DNA of 64,000 nt, taken from Halobaculum halobium (lineage in GTDB: Archaea > Halobacteriota > Halobacteria > Halobacteriales > Haloferacaceae). This document shows positions 8,576-17,493 of the stretch, in pieces. A program made the translations under genes and the position numbers. Positions within the stretch are counted from its first letter, which is position 1; every line of letters begins with the position of its first letter. The notes below the pieces were generated by a model. That model had not been told where the DNA came from. It did no database searches and saw only the letters and a program-made list of their open reading frames with translations. The DNA is taken from assembly GCF_030127145.1 (NCBI RefSeq), contig NZ_CP126159.1:310001-374000 (forward strand), given 5' to 3'.

Positions 8576-9805
8576 TCACCCAGTGATTGTCGGGCCGCCG
8601 ATGAACTCGACGAAGTACATGAAGGCCCACAGCGCGGATATCAACAGGAAGTACCCGACGACGAGCGCCGCGGTCCCGACCGGGTCGTACTCCTCGCCGA
8701 GTTCGACTTCCGCCTCTTCTTCGACACCATCGACCGGCTTGTCGCGGACGTACGCCTCTTCCTCGCTCGCGTGGGTGCGATAGGCGATGTACGCCTCGTT
8801 GCCCAGGACCGAAGCGACCGCCAGCCCGACCGTGCCGCCGAACACGAGCGCCAGCCAGCCGTTGATCCCGTCCGGGACGAACAGCGAACCGCCCGACTCC
8901 TCGGGAGCCCCTTCGCCATCGCCGCCGGACCCATCGCCGCCGCCGCCACCCCCGCCGCCGACGTTTCCGACGACGACAGCGCCTTTCATGCCGAGGGCGC
9001 GGTGCGGCTGACAGAAGTACGTTGAGACGCCCTCGCTCTCGAAGGTGTGACTGAAGGTGTGGCCTGCCTCCGCCACTAACTCGGACTCGTAGGAGCCGTC
9101 TTCGGCGATGACGTTGTGTGAGCCACCCTGACCGTTCCACTCCCAGACGACGGTCGTCCCTGGATCGACTCGAATCGACGCCGGACCGAATCCGTAGGGA
9201 CCGTCGCCGTTCTCGACGCCGACCTCGACGGTGACTTCCGAGTTCCCTCGCTCATCGACCGTGCCGTCGTAGTTGGGAACGTCGTCGAACCAGCCGCCGA
9301 AATCGGGTTCGGACACCGATGATCCGCCGCCGCCGCCACTCCCGCCGACGACGACAGCGCCCTTCATGCCGAGGGCGCGGTGCGGCTGACAGAAGTACGT
9401 TGAGACGCCCTCGCTCTCGAAGGTGTGACTGAAGGTGTGGCCTGCCTCCGCCACTAACTCGGACTCGTAGGAGCCGTCTTCGGCGATGACGTTGTGTGAG
9501 CCACCTTGACCATTCCATTCCCAGACGACGGTTGCCCCCGGATCGACCCTGACGGCAGCCGGGCCGAACCCGTAGGGACCGTCGCCGTTCTCGACGCCGA
9601 CTTCGACGGTGACCTCCGACTGGCCCGTGCGGTCTACGACGCCGTCGTAGTTGGGAACGTCGTCGAACCAGCCGTCGAAGCCGGGGTCCGATTGGGCCGC
9701 GGCGGGTGCGGCGCTACCCAGGAGCGCCCCACCGGCGGCAGCCGCGCCCGCAGCCATGACCCGTCGTCGAGTCAGGCCGGTGTCGCTGTCTCGCTGCTGT
9801 ACCAT
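8576..9805 (-). CDS. Double halocyanin fused to a membrane anchor
   Basis: 409 residues. A Tat signal (TRRRVMAAGA) is followed by two almost identical halocyanin (type-1 copper) domains at about 40-153 and 166-279. Copper ligands are His 104, Cys 139, His 142, Met 147 and, 126 residues later, His 230, Cys 265, His 268, Met 273. A Gly-rich linker leads to two membrane helices (about 315-340 and 376-402) separated by an acidic loop. It is the first gene of the oxidase operon and is the likely electron donor to CuA. The tail may stand in for a small oxidase subunit; that is inference. Confidence 0.92.
   Translation of the reverse strand: MVQQRDSDTGLTRRRVMAAGAAAAGGALLGSAAPAAAQSDPGFDGWFDDVPNYDGVVDRTGQSEVTVEVGVENGDGPYGFGPAAVRVDPGATVVWEWNGQGGSHNVIAEDGSYESELVAEAGHTFSHTFESEGVSTYFCQPHRALGMKGAVVVGGSGGGGGSSVSEPDFGGWFDDVPNYDGTVDERGNSEVTVEVGVENGDGPYGFGPASIRVDPGTTVVWEWNGQGGSHNVIAEDGSYESELVAEAGHTFSHTFESEGVSTYFCQPHRALGMKGAVVVGNVGGGGGGGGDGSGGDGEGAPEESGGSLFVPDGINGWLALVFGGTVGLAVASVLGNEAYIAYRTHASEEEAYVRDKPVDGVEEEAEVELGEEYDPVGTAALVVGYFLLISALWAFMYFVEFIGGPTITG
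8985..9127 (-). repeat. Direct repeat copy 1 inside the halocyanin gene
   Basis: These 143 bases are identical to 9363-9505, a spacing of 378 bp (126 codons). They cover the copper-site half of the second halocyanin domain. Outside the identical block the two domains differ at many third-codon positions, so the identity looks like recent gene conversion inside an older duplication. Confidence 0.9.
9363..9505 (-). repeat. Direct repeat copy 2 inside the halocyanin gene
   Basis: Partner of the 143-base identical block at 8985-9127. It encodes residues from the conserved His-loop to the C-x2-H-x4-M copper loop of the first halocyanin domain. Confidence 0.9.
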
Positions 9806-9830
9806 ACTCAGCGGGAAAGCTTACTGGTGA

Positions 9831-9840
9831 TTAATAAACC
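9831..9840 (-). promoter_or_regulatory. TATA box of the oxidase operon
   Basis: TTAATAAACC on the plus strand (TTTATTAA on the minus) is centred about 29 bp before the ATG at 9805. That is the distance expected for leaderless transcription starting at or next to the start codon. Confidence 0.6.
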
Positions 9841-9912
9841 CAACTGCTTCCCAGTCCCTGAGAATCAGGTGACCCGAATATACTTGTGACCAGGCATCTC
9901 GGATATACACAT

Positions 9913-10101
9913 ATGACGCCGCGAACGCTACTGGCCCTCTCGCTCGTCGTGCTCGTTCCGTTGTGGGCATACGCGCTATTCGGCAACGGTGCCATCTATG
10001 AGGCGGTCGTGTCGAGCGTGTCGGTCGTCCTCACGGTTGGCGCCCTGTACGTCGCGTTCGGCCCCCACGAGGGCGAAACTGACCGCGCGGACGCCCACTG
10101 A
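9913..10101 (+). CDS. Small membrane protein, first gene of the copper operon
   Basis: 62 residues with two hydrophobic helices (about 5-22 and 30-50) and an acidic, His-ending tail (HEGETDRADAH). I chose the ATG at 9913 over the upstream one at 9886 because the extra nine residues are polar and a TATA-like GAATATACT lies just ahead. It is followed after 4 bp by the SafE-like gene. A small hydrophobic protein next to oxidase genes could be an oxidase subunit or an assembly factor; its family is not recognised. Confidence 0.7.
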   Translation: MTPRTLLALSLVVLVPLWAYALFGNGAIYEAVVSSVSVVLTVGALYVAFGPHEGETDRADAH

Positions 10102-10105
10102 GGGG

Positions 10106-10879
10106 ATGGTCGCTGGGTTCGCCGGGGCGGTCGAACTGGGAACGTTCTTTCTCGTCGGCCTCCTGGGCGGTGCGCACTGTCTCGGGATGTGCGGTCCGCT
10201 GGTGTCCTCTTACGCCGGCCATACGAGCGGCGACGCCGGCCGTGTCACGCTCCGTGACGTCCGCCAGCAGGGGTTGCTCACGCTGGGCCGCGTCGGGACC
10301 TACGCGCTCGTCGGCGCCCTCCTCGGAGCGCTCGGCGGCGCCGCCATCGCCGGCGGGAGTCTGTTCGCGGGCGCGGACTTGGTCCGCGGCGTCGCCGGCG
10401 TCGTCGCCGGCGTCGTCGTTCTCGTCGTCGGCGCGGGCTACGTGCGGGGTCGCCCCCTCGATCCAGGTCGGATCCCCATCCCCGGGGTCTCGACGGTGTT
10501 CGGACGACTCGCGCGCGTCGCCGGCGACCGTGCTGAGGAGTGGGCGGACGGGCCGAAGATCGCGATCCTCGGATCGATGCACGCGCTCCTCCCGTGCCCC
10601 CTGCTGTATCCGGCATATCTCTACGCGTTCGCACGGGGGTCGCCGACGGCCGGAGCGCTCGCGCTCGGCGCGCTCGGCGTCGGCACCGCACCGGCGATGG
10701 TCGGGTACGCGACTGTGCTCGGTGCGATCCCGGCGTCGGTCAGAGGTCGCGTTCATCGGGTGCTCGGTGGCGCGTTCCTCTTGTTGGGATTGTTCCCGCT
10801 GTTGCACGGCCTGGGCCTGCTTGGCGTGCCCGTCCCGATGGTCCACCTGCCACACTACGGTGAGGTGCCAACGCCGTGA
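10106..10879 (+). CDS. SafE/DsbD-type transmembrane protein, copper delivery
   Basis: 257 residues from ATG 10106. About six or seven membrane helices; near the N-terminus it has GGAHCLGMCGPLV, the H-C-x2-M-C-G-P motif of sulfite-exporter TauE/SafE (DsbD_2-like) proteins. In bacteria members of this family lie beside ccoI-type copper ATPases and serve copper insertion into oxidases. Here the stop overlaps the GTG of such an ATPase, and the ba3 oxidase operon is divergent upstream, so a copper-loading role is well supported by context. Transport itself is not proven. Confidence 0.85.
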   Translation: MVAGFAGAVELGTFFLVGLLGGAHCLGMCGPLVSSYAGHTSGDAGRVTLRDVRQQGLLTLGRVGTYALVGALLGALGGAAIAGGSLFAGADLVRGVAGVVAGVVVLVVGAGYVRGRPLDPGRIPIPGVSTVFGRLARVAGDRAEEWADGPKIAILGSMHALLPCPLLYPAYLYAFARGSPTAGALALGALGVGTAPAMVGYATVLGAIPASVRGRVHRVLGGAFLLLGLFPLLHGLGLLGVPVPMVHLPHYGEVPTP

Positions 10880-13551
10880 ACGAGGGAGGCCCCCATCGTG
10901 TTCAGGCCGGTAGCGACGGCTGCACGCTCTGCGGACTCGAGACGCCGAGCACCCCAGTGCGCGACGACGGTGTGGATGGGGCGTTCTGCTGTCGCGGCTG
11001 TCTCGAGGTCGCGCGGACGCTCGACGATCCGGCCGCGGCCGACTCGGCCGAGGCCCGCGAGGCGGTTCGCGACGAGGTCGGGGACGCCCCCGGTGACGCA
11101 GCATCTGGGGCGGCTGACGTGAATGGGCCCGACGGCGCCGAGACTGCGTATCTCCGGGTCGACGGGATGCACTGCGCGAGCTGCGAGGCGTTCCTCGAGG
11201 GCAGAGCCGGCGGCGTCGACGGCGTCGCCGCCGCGGACGCGAACTTCCCGGCGGACGCCATGCGGGTGCGCTTTGACCCCGACCGAACTGACCCTGACGC
11301 CGTCGCTGACGCCGTCGCCGGCGTGGGCTACGCGGCGGCGCCGACGACCGACGAGGGAGGAGTCGGCGACGACGACGAGACCGTGGGGCGCCTGCTCGTC
11401 GGGGGGTTCTTCGGCATGATGGCGATGTTGTGGTACGTCTTGTTCCTCTATCCGACGTACTTCGGGCTTCCCCCGGAGGCACTGCTGTTCGATCTCCGTG
11501 GGAGCGCCGGCGGCTTCCTCCTCGCGAACGTCTGGGTGTCGGCGTCAGTCGTGCTGGGGTACACCGGCGCGCCGCTGCTGCGCGGGGCGTACGTGGCAAT
11601 TCGCACCCGTCAGCCGAACATGGACCTCCTCGTCGCGCTCGCGGCGACGACCGCGTACCTCTATAGCACACTCGCGATCACGGTGGGCCGCGTCGAGGTG
11701 TACTTCGACGTGACCGTCGTCGTTATCATGGCCGTCACCGTCGGCACCTACTACGAGGAGCGAGTCAAGCGCCGCGCGGTCGGAACGCTGACCGATCTCA
11801 CGCGTGACCGGGTCTCGGACGCCCGCCTCGCGACCGCCGACGGCACCGAGACCGTTCCGGTCGAGGCGGTCGAGGGCGGAGACCGGGTCGTCGTCCGGTC
11901 TGGCGAGCGCGTCCCCGTCGACGGGACGATCCGCGACGGCACCGCCGCCGTCGACGAGTCGCTCGTCACCGGCGAGTCACTTCCGGTCCGCAGAGGACCT
12001 GGAGCGACAGTCCGGGGCGGGACCGTCGTCTCGGACGGTCGGCTGGTCATTGAGGCGGCCGACGGCGCCGAGCGGACGCTCGACCGGGTCGTCTCGCTCC
12101 TGTGGGACGTCCGAGGTGAGGGCGCGCCCCAGCGGCTGGCCGACGCCCTAGCGACGATTTTCGTTCCGGTCGTGCTCGTCCTCGGGACGCTGGCGTTCGT
12201 CGTTCACCTCGCACTCGGGTCGCCGCCGACGGCGGCACTGCTCACCGGGCTGGCGGTGTTGGTCGTCTCGTGTCCGTGCGCGCTCGGACTGGCGACACCG
12301 CTGGCGATCGCCGCCGGAACGCGAGCGCTCCTCACGGACGGCGTCGTGTTGACTGACGGGAGCGCCGTCGAGACCGCAGACGAAGTCGACGTGGTCGCCC
12401 TCGACAAGACGGGGACGCTGACGACTGGTGAGATGGCCCTGCAGGAGGCAGTGACCGCAGCGGGGACCACCCGCGCGGAGCTACTCGGGCGCGCAGCCGC
12501 CGTTGAGGCACGCTCGGATCACCCCGTCGCGGCCGCGGTCGTCGAAGCGGCTGGCGACACTGCGTCCGCGTTCGGCCCGGCATCTCCAGTCGAAGACTTC
12601 GAGACGCATCCGGGTCGCGGCGTCTCCGGCCGCGTCGCCGGCGGGCCGCGCGTTACCGTCGGTGGCGAATCGCTGTTCGATGCCGACGACAACTCGGTTC
12701 CGGACGAGGTGCGAGAACGCTACGCCGCGGCTGAGGCCGACGGTAGCCTCGCTGCGTACGTCGGCTGGGGGGGCGCCGTTCGGGGCGTCCTCGTCGCGGT
12801 CGACGACCCGCGTCCCGGCTGGCGCGAGGCGGTCGCCGCGCTCGGGAAGCGTCGGCGCGTCGTCGTGCTCACCGGCGACGAGGGTCCGTCGGCCGACCGC
12901 CTCCGCGACGTGGACGGCGTCGACGAGGTGTACGCCGGGCTGCCGCCGGAGGCCAAGACGGAGACGGTCCGTCGGCTCCGCGAGTCGGGCACAGTTGCGA
13001 TGGTCGGTGACGGGAGCAATGACGCGCCGGCGCTGGCGGCCGCCGACCTCGGCATCGCGGTGGCGTCCGGGACCGAACTGGCGGCCGACGCCGCAGACGC
13101 CGTGCTCGTCGGACGAGACCTGCGGGCGGTCGATCGCGCGCTGGATACGCTGTCGGCGACTCGGCGGCGCGTCCGCGAGAACCTCGCGTGGGCGTTCCTC
13201 TACAACGTGATCGCCGTTCCCGCGGCGGTGCTGGGCGTCGTGACGCCCCTGTTGGCGGCCGTGGCGATGGCCGCCTCCAGCCTCCTCGTTGTCGGGAACT
13301 CGGCGCGCTCGCTGGGTCCGGCGGCCGGCGATGACGTGTCCGGGGACGACGGGGAGGAGCCGCCGGGCGCGGCACCATCTGAGTCGGGTGCAGGTACCAC
13401 CGTCGACTCCGACGACCGGCGGCCGGCCGTCGCCGACGGTGGCCCGACTGATGCGGGCGATTCCGGCCTCGGCCCCGACTCGGACGGGATCGAGTCTCAC
13501 GCTTCCGGGGGACCCGACGCCACCGGCGACGACGGAGGTGGGCTCCCGTGA
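10876..13551 (+). CDS. Copper-translocating P1B-type ATPase (CopA/CcoI-like)
   Basis: 891 residues, GTG start overlapping the previous stop. Domains in order: an N-terminal Cys-rich metal site (C16-x2-C19, C38-C39-x2-C42), an HMA domain with GMHCASC (C100, C103), eight helices, the actuator TGES, the CPC metal motif (466-468), the phosphorylated Asp 510 in DKTGT, and GDGSNDAP. The YN and MAASS motifs in the last two helices mark the Cu(I) subgroup. The N-terminal Cys-rich domain plus the SafE neighbour is the CcoI-type arrangement that exports copper for oxidase assembly. A long acidic low-complexity tail (about 820-891) is unusual. Confidence 0.93.
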   Translation: MNEGGPHRVQAGSDGCTLCGLETPSTPVRDDGVDGAFCCRGCLEVARTLDDPAAADSAEAREAVRDEVGDAPGDAASGAADVNGPDGAETAYLRVDGMHCASCEAFLEGRAGGVDGVAAADANFPADAMRVRFDPDRTDPDAVADAVAGVGYAAAPTTDEGGVGDDDETVGRLLVGGFFGMMAMLWYVLFLYPTYFGLPPEALLFDLRGSAGGFLLANVWVSASVVLGYTGAPLLRGAYVAIRTRQPNMDLLVALAATTAYLYSTLAITVGRVEVYFDVTVVVIMAVTVGTYYEERVKRRAVGTLTDLTRDRVSDARLATADGTETVPVEAVEGGDRVVVRSGERVPVDGTIRDGTAAVDESLVTGESLPVRRGPGATVRGGTVVSDGRLVIEAADGAERTLDRVVSLLWDVRGEGAPQRLADALATIFVPVVLVLGTLAFVVHLALGSPPTAALLTGLAVLVVSCPCALGLATPLAIAAGTRALLTDGVVLTDGSAVETADEVDVVALDKTGTLTTGEMALQEAVTAAGTTRAELLGRAAAVEARSDHPVAAAVVEAAGDTASAFGPASPVEDFETHPGRGVSGRVAGGPRVTVGGESLFDADDNSVPDEVRERYAAAEADGSLAAYVGWGGAVRGVLVAVDDPRPGWREAVAALGKRRRVVVLTGDEGPSADRLRDVDGVDEVYAGLPPEAKTETVRRLRESGTVAMVGDGSNDAPALAAADLGIAVASGTELAADAADAVLVGRDLRAVDRALDTLSATRRRVRENLAWAFLYNVIAVPAAVLGVVTPLLAAVAMAASSLLVVGNSARSLGPAAGDDVSGDDGEEPPGAAPSESGAGTTVDSDDRRPAVADGGPTDAGDSGLGPDSDGIESHASGGPDATGDDGGGLP

Positions 13552-14219
13552 GCGGGTTCGCGGTCAGGAGCTCTCTCGAGTCGCCCTCGGAGCTGGCCAG
13601 GACGGCGGTGCTTGCGCTCGGCGCGCAGTCGGCGCTCGCGCTGGTGTACCTCGTTGTCACCGACGCGGGGCTGGCGGCACCGCGAACCCTTGCGATCTCA
13701 TTTATCTGGGTCACCGCGGCGGTCGTCGGCGTTCACCACGCCGACCGCCCTGACTCCGGGCGCGCCGTTCTCGCACTCGCCGGCCTGGTCGGCGTCGGCT
13801 ACGGGCTCGTCCTCGGGTGGCTTACCGGCTCGATCGGCGCCTCCTCTGGTGCCGCCATGGGACTCGATGTGGTGTTGCTCCCGCCGTGGTGGGGGCCGAT
13901 GGTGCGCTACGACGGCACCGTGCTCTCGCTGTTTGTGTTCCCGTACCAGGCGTTCGGCTACGCGGCGCTGGCGTACCTCGTCTCGCTTGCCGTCCGCGAC
14001 GTGGCGGCCTACGGGACCTCCGCGGGCGTCGGTGGGTTGATCGCACTCGGGTCCTGTGCGAGCTGCGCGCTTCCCGTCGTCGCGGCGGTCGCGAGCGCGC
14101 TCGGCGGTGCCGGTCTCGGCCTCGGGACCGCACCAGCGGCCGGCGACACGTACCTCCTCGCCACGGGCGCGTACGTCATCTCGGTCGGGGTATTAACCGT
14201 TCGACCGACGCTCGGCTGA
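13548..14219 (+). CDS. Polytopic membrane protein with a C-x2-C helix
   Basis: 223 residues from a GTG overlapping the ATPase stop (4 bp). About six helices. One helix holds GSCASCALPVVAA, a C-x2-C pair in a membrane setting that could bind copper or undergo thiol chemistry. I do not recognise a named family. As the fourth and last gene of the copper operon, it probably works in metal handling or oxidase assembly; that is inferred from its position and the cysteine pair. Confidence 0.8.
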   Translation: MSGFAVRSSLESPSELARTAVLALGAQSALALVYLVVTDAGLAAPRTLAISFIWVTAAVVGVHHADRPDSGRAVLALAGLVGVGYGLVLGWLTGSIGASSGAAMGLDVVLLPPWWGPMVRYDGTVLSLFVFPYQAFGYAALAYLVSLAVRDVAAYGTSAGVGGLIALGSCASCALPVVAAVASALGGAGLGLGTAPAAGDTYLLATGAYVISVGVLTVRPTLG

Positions 14220-14311
14220 ATCTCCGGTTGACGGTATCTCTGCACCTGCCCCCCGCGACAGTCGCCGGAGCGTATTTGCCGTTCGAGTGTGTTGACACAT
14301 CCGATCTACAC

Positions 14312-15067
14312 ATGGATGGAATCGACGGCGGCGTCGCGATCGTGACAGGCGGAGCAGCGGGCATCGGTCGGGCGACCGCACAGCGGTTCGCCGCAGAGGG
14401 TGCGAGCGTGGTCGTTGCTGACATCGACGCGGACGACCTCGCGGAGACAGTGGACTTGATCGAGGCGGACGGCGGCGAAGCGACCGCCGTCGAGACGGAC
14501 GTCAGCGATCAGGACGACGTGGCCGCGCTCGTCGAGGGGACGATCGACACCTACGGCGTCCCCGACTTCGCGCTCAACAACGCCGGGATCGAGGGCAGCA
14601 GCGCACCGATGGCCGACCAGTCGCTCGAAGACTGGAAGCGGGTGATCGACGTGAACCAGACCGGCGTGTGGAACTGCCTGACGGAGGAACTTGCCGTGAT
14701 GGCCGACAACGGCGGCGGCGCGATCGTCAACACCTCGTCGATCGCCGGGCTCAGCGCGGCCGGCGGCGCGCCGTACGTCGCGAGCAAACACGGCGTCGTG
14801 GGACTGACCCGCGTGGCCGCCTCGCAGTACGGTCCCGCGGGCGTCCGCGTGAACGCGGTCTGCCCCGGCGTCATCGACACGGAGATGATCGACCGCGCGA
14901 ACGAGGAGATGGGCGAGGGGACCATCGAGCAGTTCGTTCAGGCGAAGCCCCTGCGGCGAATGGGGACGCCCGAGGAGGTCGCGTCGGCCGTGGTGTGGCT
15001 GTGTTCCGAGGAGTCGTCGTTCGTGACGGGCCACCCGCTCGTCATCGACGGCGGATTCATGGCCTGA
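14312..15067 (+). CDS. Short-chain dehydrogenase/reductase
   Basis: 251 residues, classical SDR. It has the cofactor motif TGGAAGIG, Asp-Ile-Asp after beta-2 (which favours NAD), NNAG, Ser in NTSS, and the catalytic Y-x3-K in PYVASKHG. It would interconvert an alcohol and a ketone on an unknown substrate. The start at 14312 fits the family N-terminus (VAIVTGG within ten residues). It stands alone; neighbours give no clue to the substrate. Confidence 0.92.
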   Translation: MDGIDGGVAIVTGGAAGIGRATAQRFAAEGASVVVADIDADDLAETVDLIEADGGEATAVETDVSDQDDVAALVEGTIDTYGVPDFALNNAGIEGSSAPMADQSLEDWKRVIDVNQTGVWNCLTEELAVMADNGGGAIVNTSSIAGLSAAGGAPYVASKHGVVGLTRVAASQYGPAGVRVNAVCPGVIDTEMIDRANEEMGEGTIEQFVQAKPLRRMGTPEEVASAVVWLCSEESSFVTGHPLVIDGGFMA

Positions 15068-15135
15068 CGAAGGCCCACGGGGGATTTCGAGGTACCGAGC
15101 GACACAACTGAATACCCCTGCCCCGACGCCACAGT

Positions 15136-15567
15136 ATGCTCGTTCGAGACCTCATGACCCGGGAGGTCGTCACGTGCGACGCCGGCGTGACCGTTCGAGA
15201 CGCCGCCAAGCGGATGCTCGACACCGGGATCGGGAGCGTGCTGATCACCAAGGACGGAACGCCGCTGGCGATCCTCACGGAGACAGATATCGTCCGTGCT
15301 GGCGTCGTCACGGGGCGAGCGCTCGACGACGTTCCGGTCGACAAAGCGGCGAGCCACCCGTTGCAAACGATCGCCCCCGACGTGACGATCAGGTCGGCAG
15401 TCAAACGGATGAACGACGGCGGGATCAAGAAGCTCCCTGTAGTCACGGACACCGAACTCGTGGGGATCGTGACCCACGGCGATATCGTCGCCCACTACAG
15501 CGATTTCGTACGGGAGGCTCATCAACTCGACGCGAGCGCAAGTCAGTGGGAGTCCGATCGGAGCTGA
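15136..15567 (+). CDS. Two-CBS-domain protein
   Basis: 143 residues made almost wholly of two CBS motifs (about 5-58 and 70-123), each with the typical start (VRDLMTREVVT for the first, HPLQTIAPDVTI for the second) and GI-x-K/S-LPVV pattern. CBS pairs bind adenosyl ligands such as AMP, ATP or SAM and regulate partner proteins. No catalytic domain is fused, so it acts as a stand-alone sensor with an unknown partner. It is convergent with the Usp gene downstream. Confidence 0.9.
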   Translation: MLVRDLMTREVVTCDAGVTVRDAAKRMLDTGIGSVLITKDGTPLAILTETDIVRAGVVTGRALDDVPVDKAASHPLQTIAPDVTIRSAVKRMNDGGIKKLPVVTDTELVGIVTHGDIVAHYSDFVREAHQLDASASQWESDRS

Positions 15568-15618
15568 CTGTTGGTCACGACGGAGTCCTTACTCGGCGGC
15601 TCGCGGCCTGCGGCTCGG

Positions 15619-16062
15619 TTAGACGACGCGGACGGGGACCTCGGTCCGGCCGAGAACGCGCTTCGTCGTCGACCCGATGAGTGGCTTGTCCGGGTCCGCT
15701 CGACCGCGCTTTCCGATGACGATGAGGTCGACGCCCTCCGCTTCGGCGTACTCGATGATCTCGTCCTCCGGGATGCCCGACTTCACGACGGTGACGCAGT
15801 CGACGCCCGCCTCGCCGGCCAGCTCCGAGATGTCGTTCGTGAAGCCTCGTCCCTTCTTTTCCAGTCGCGTCCGCGTCTCCGCGATGTCGCTCGGGACCGC
15901 CACGAAGTCGGCGTCGCCCATGTCCATCACGTACATTGCGTGGACCGTGGCGTCGTTCTTGTTCGCTAGGTCGATCGCTTGTCTCGCGGCCTTCATCGCC
16001 GCCTTGCTTCCGTCAGTCGGGACGAGAATGTCGTGAACTTCGATGCCTGTTGCTTCGCTCAT
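15619..16062 (-). CDS. Universal stress protein, UspA family
   Basis: 147 residues with an ILVPTDGS start, an internal SGIPEDEI loop, and the nucleotide-binding end GKRGRADPDKPLIGSTTKRV, close to the G-x2-G-x9-G-(S/T) ATP motif though with Arg-Ala in the loop. It is a small cytoplasmic stress-linked, likely ATP-binding protein. It is transcribed alone from a TATA box at 16086-16093. Confidence 0.9.
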   Translation of the reverse strand: MSEATGIEVHDILVPTDGSKAAMKAARQAIDLANKNDATVHAMYVMDMGDADFVAVPSDIAETRTRLEKKGRGFTNDISELAGEAGVDCVTVVKSGIPEDEIIEYAEAEGVDLIVIGKRGRADPDKPLIGSTTKRVLGRTEVPVRVV

Positions 16063-16085
16063 ACGAGCAGATACGATGGCAAAGT

Positions 16086-16093
16086 TAATTAAA
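16086..16093 (-). promoter_or_regulatory. TATA box of the Usp gene
   Basis: TTAATTAA centred 27 bp before the ATG at 16062, in an otherwise GC-rich gap, fits a leaderless promoter. The remaining 250 bp up to the next gene hold no recognisable feature. Confidence 0.6.
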
Positions 16094-16340
16094 TGACACT
16101 TCTGCCACCACGAACTGGGATAGAATCAGTTCCCCTGCCAATCTTGCATCGCCCCCGTCCTCCTCCTGGATGAGGCTGATCTCGCGTCCAGACTCTTACG
16201 AAATAACAGCAAAAGGCCGGAAAGAAGCGTGTGATCGGCCCCCGCCGCCGAAGTCCGCCGCGACAACGCGTTCGTGTCGGGAGCCCCGATCGCACTGAAG
16301 CCGACTTCGCGGCGTGAGCCATCTCGGGGTCCGGTACCGG

Positions 16341-17432
16341 CTACTCTGTCAGTCGGACGCTCTCGCCCGTCTCCGCCGACTCGTAGATCGCCTCCAACGC
16401 CCGCGAATCGACGAGCGCGTGCCGACCGTCCGGATGAAACGGCGTCTCCGTCAGCAGGTGGTGGCCGAAGTAGGCGAACTCCTCTTCTAGTTGGTGAACC
16501 GGGTCGACCTCGACGTCCATCCGCACGTCGCCGCGTTCGACCGACAGTTCGCGCTCCTCTCGCTCGTAGAAGGCGGGGTCGAGGACCACCCGTCCCTCCG
16601 TGCCGGAGATCTCCAGCCGACTCGCGTGTGTCGCGTTCTGGCTGACGGTGCACATCGCCGCCACGCTGCCGGGGAACTCCACTCGGAAGTCGGCGTGCTC
16701 GTCGACGCCCTCGAACGCCTCGTGCTCAGTTCGCGTGTGACCGGAGACGGCGACGGGATCGGCATCGAGGACGAACCGCGTCGTGTTGAGCGGGTAGATC
16801 CCGATGTCCATCAGCGCACACCCGCCAGAGAGATCGGGGTCGAGGCGCCACTGGTCGGTGTCTCCGGTGAGTTCGCCGAGCATCGTCTGCGACATCGTCG
16901 CGTGCACGTGGATCGGGTCACCGACGAATCCGGCGTCGACGAGGTCCTTCAGCCGTCGGACCACGGGGTCCGTCTGCATCCGATAGCCGACCATCAGCGG
17001 GACGCTCGCATCCTCACAGACCTCGACGAGTCGCTCGGCGCGCTCGGGCGACGCCTCCATCGGCTTCTCACACAGCACCGCTTTCCCCTGTTTTGCGGCT
17101 GCTTCCACGTACTGCAGGTGCGTCGCGTTCGGCGTCGCGACGTACACCGCGTCGTACTCCTCCGCGACCTCGCCCGCGCGGAAGGCTTCGGGGGGAACTC
17201 CGGTCAGGTCGGTCCCGGACGCGACTGCGTCGACGGCGTCGGCATCGACGTCGGTCACCACAGTCGCCTCCGTGAACGCCGACCGCTCGATGCCGGGAAG
17301 CGCCCATTCCGCTGTGAACCACCCGGCGCCGACGACTGCCAGGCGAACCGGGTCCTCGACCGCATCGGGGGGGAGCGTCTGCCAGTCACGACGGGTGAAC
17401 TCGTCGACGTACTCGCCGAGTCGCGTCTCCAT
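16341..17432 (-). CDS. Gfo/Idh/MocA-family dehydrogenase
   Basis: 363 residues from ATG 17432; the upstream extension to 17513 is Arg-rich and runs over the neighbouring gene, so I reject it. It has an N-terminal Rossmann fold (VVGAGWFTAEWALPG) and the catalytic-site EKP motif (CEKPMEAS), then the family's alpha/beta substrate domain. It would oxidise a sugar or polyol with NAD(P). Haloarchaeal members include a xylose dehydrogenase, but the substrate here cannot be told from sequence. The EamA transporter gene lies next upstream. Confidence 0.88.
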   Translation of the reverse strand: METRLGEYVDEFTRRDWQTLPPDAVEDPVRLAVVGAGWFTAEWALPGIERSAFTEATVVTDVDADAVDAVASGTDLTGVPPEAFRAGEVAEEYDAVYVATPNATHLQYVEAAAKQGKAVLCEKPMEASPERAERLVEVCEDASVPLMVGYRMQTDPVVRRLKDLVDAGFVGDPIHVHATMSQTMLGELTGDTDQWRLDPDLSGGCALMDIGIYPLNTTRFVLDADPVAVSGHTRTEHEAFEGVDEHADFRVEFPGSVAAMCTVSQNATHASRLEISGTEGRVVLDPAFYEREERELSVERGDVRMDVEVDPVHQLEEEFAYFGHHLLTETPFHPDGRHALVDSRALEAIYESAETGESVRLTE

Positions 17433-17493
17433 TATACCGGACTGTCTCCGCGGGGGCCAATAACTCCGCGGGAGGCGACGGCGTCGGGATCGG

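Noticed and set aside
10031-13500. Long minus-strand open frames (546 and 339 residues) opposite the copper operon
   Set aside because: They are Arg-rich shadow frames of GC-rich genes with clear families on the plus strand.
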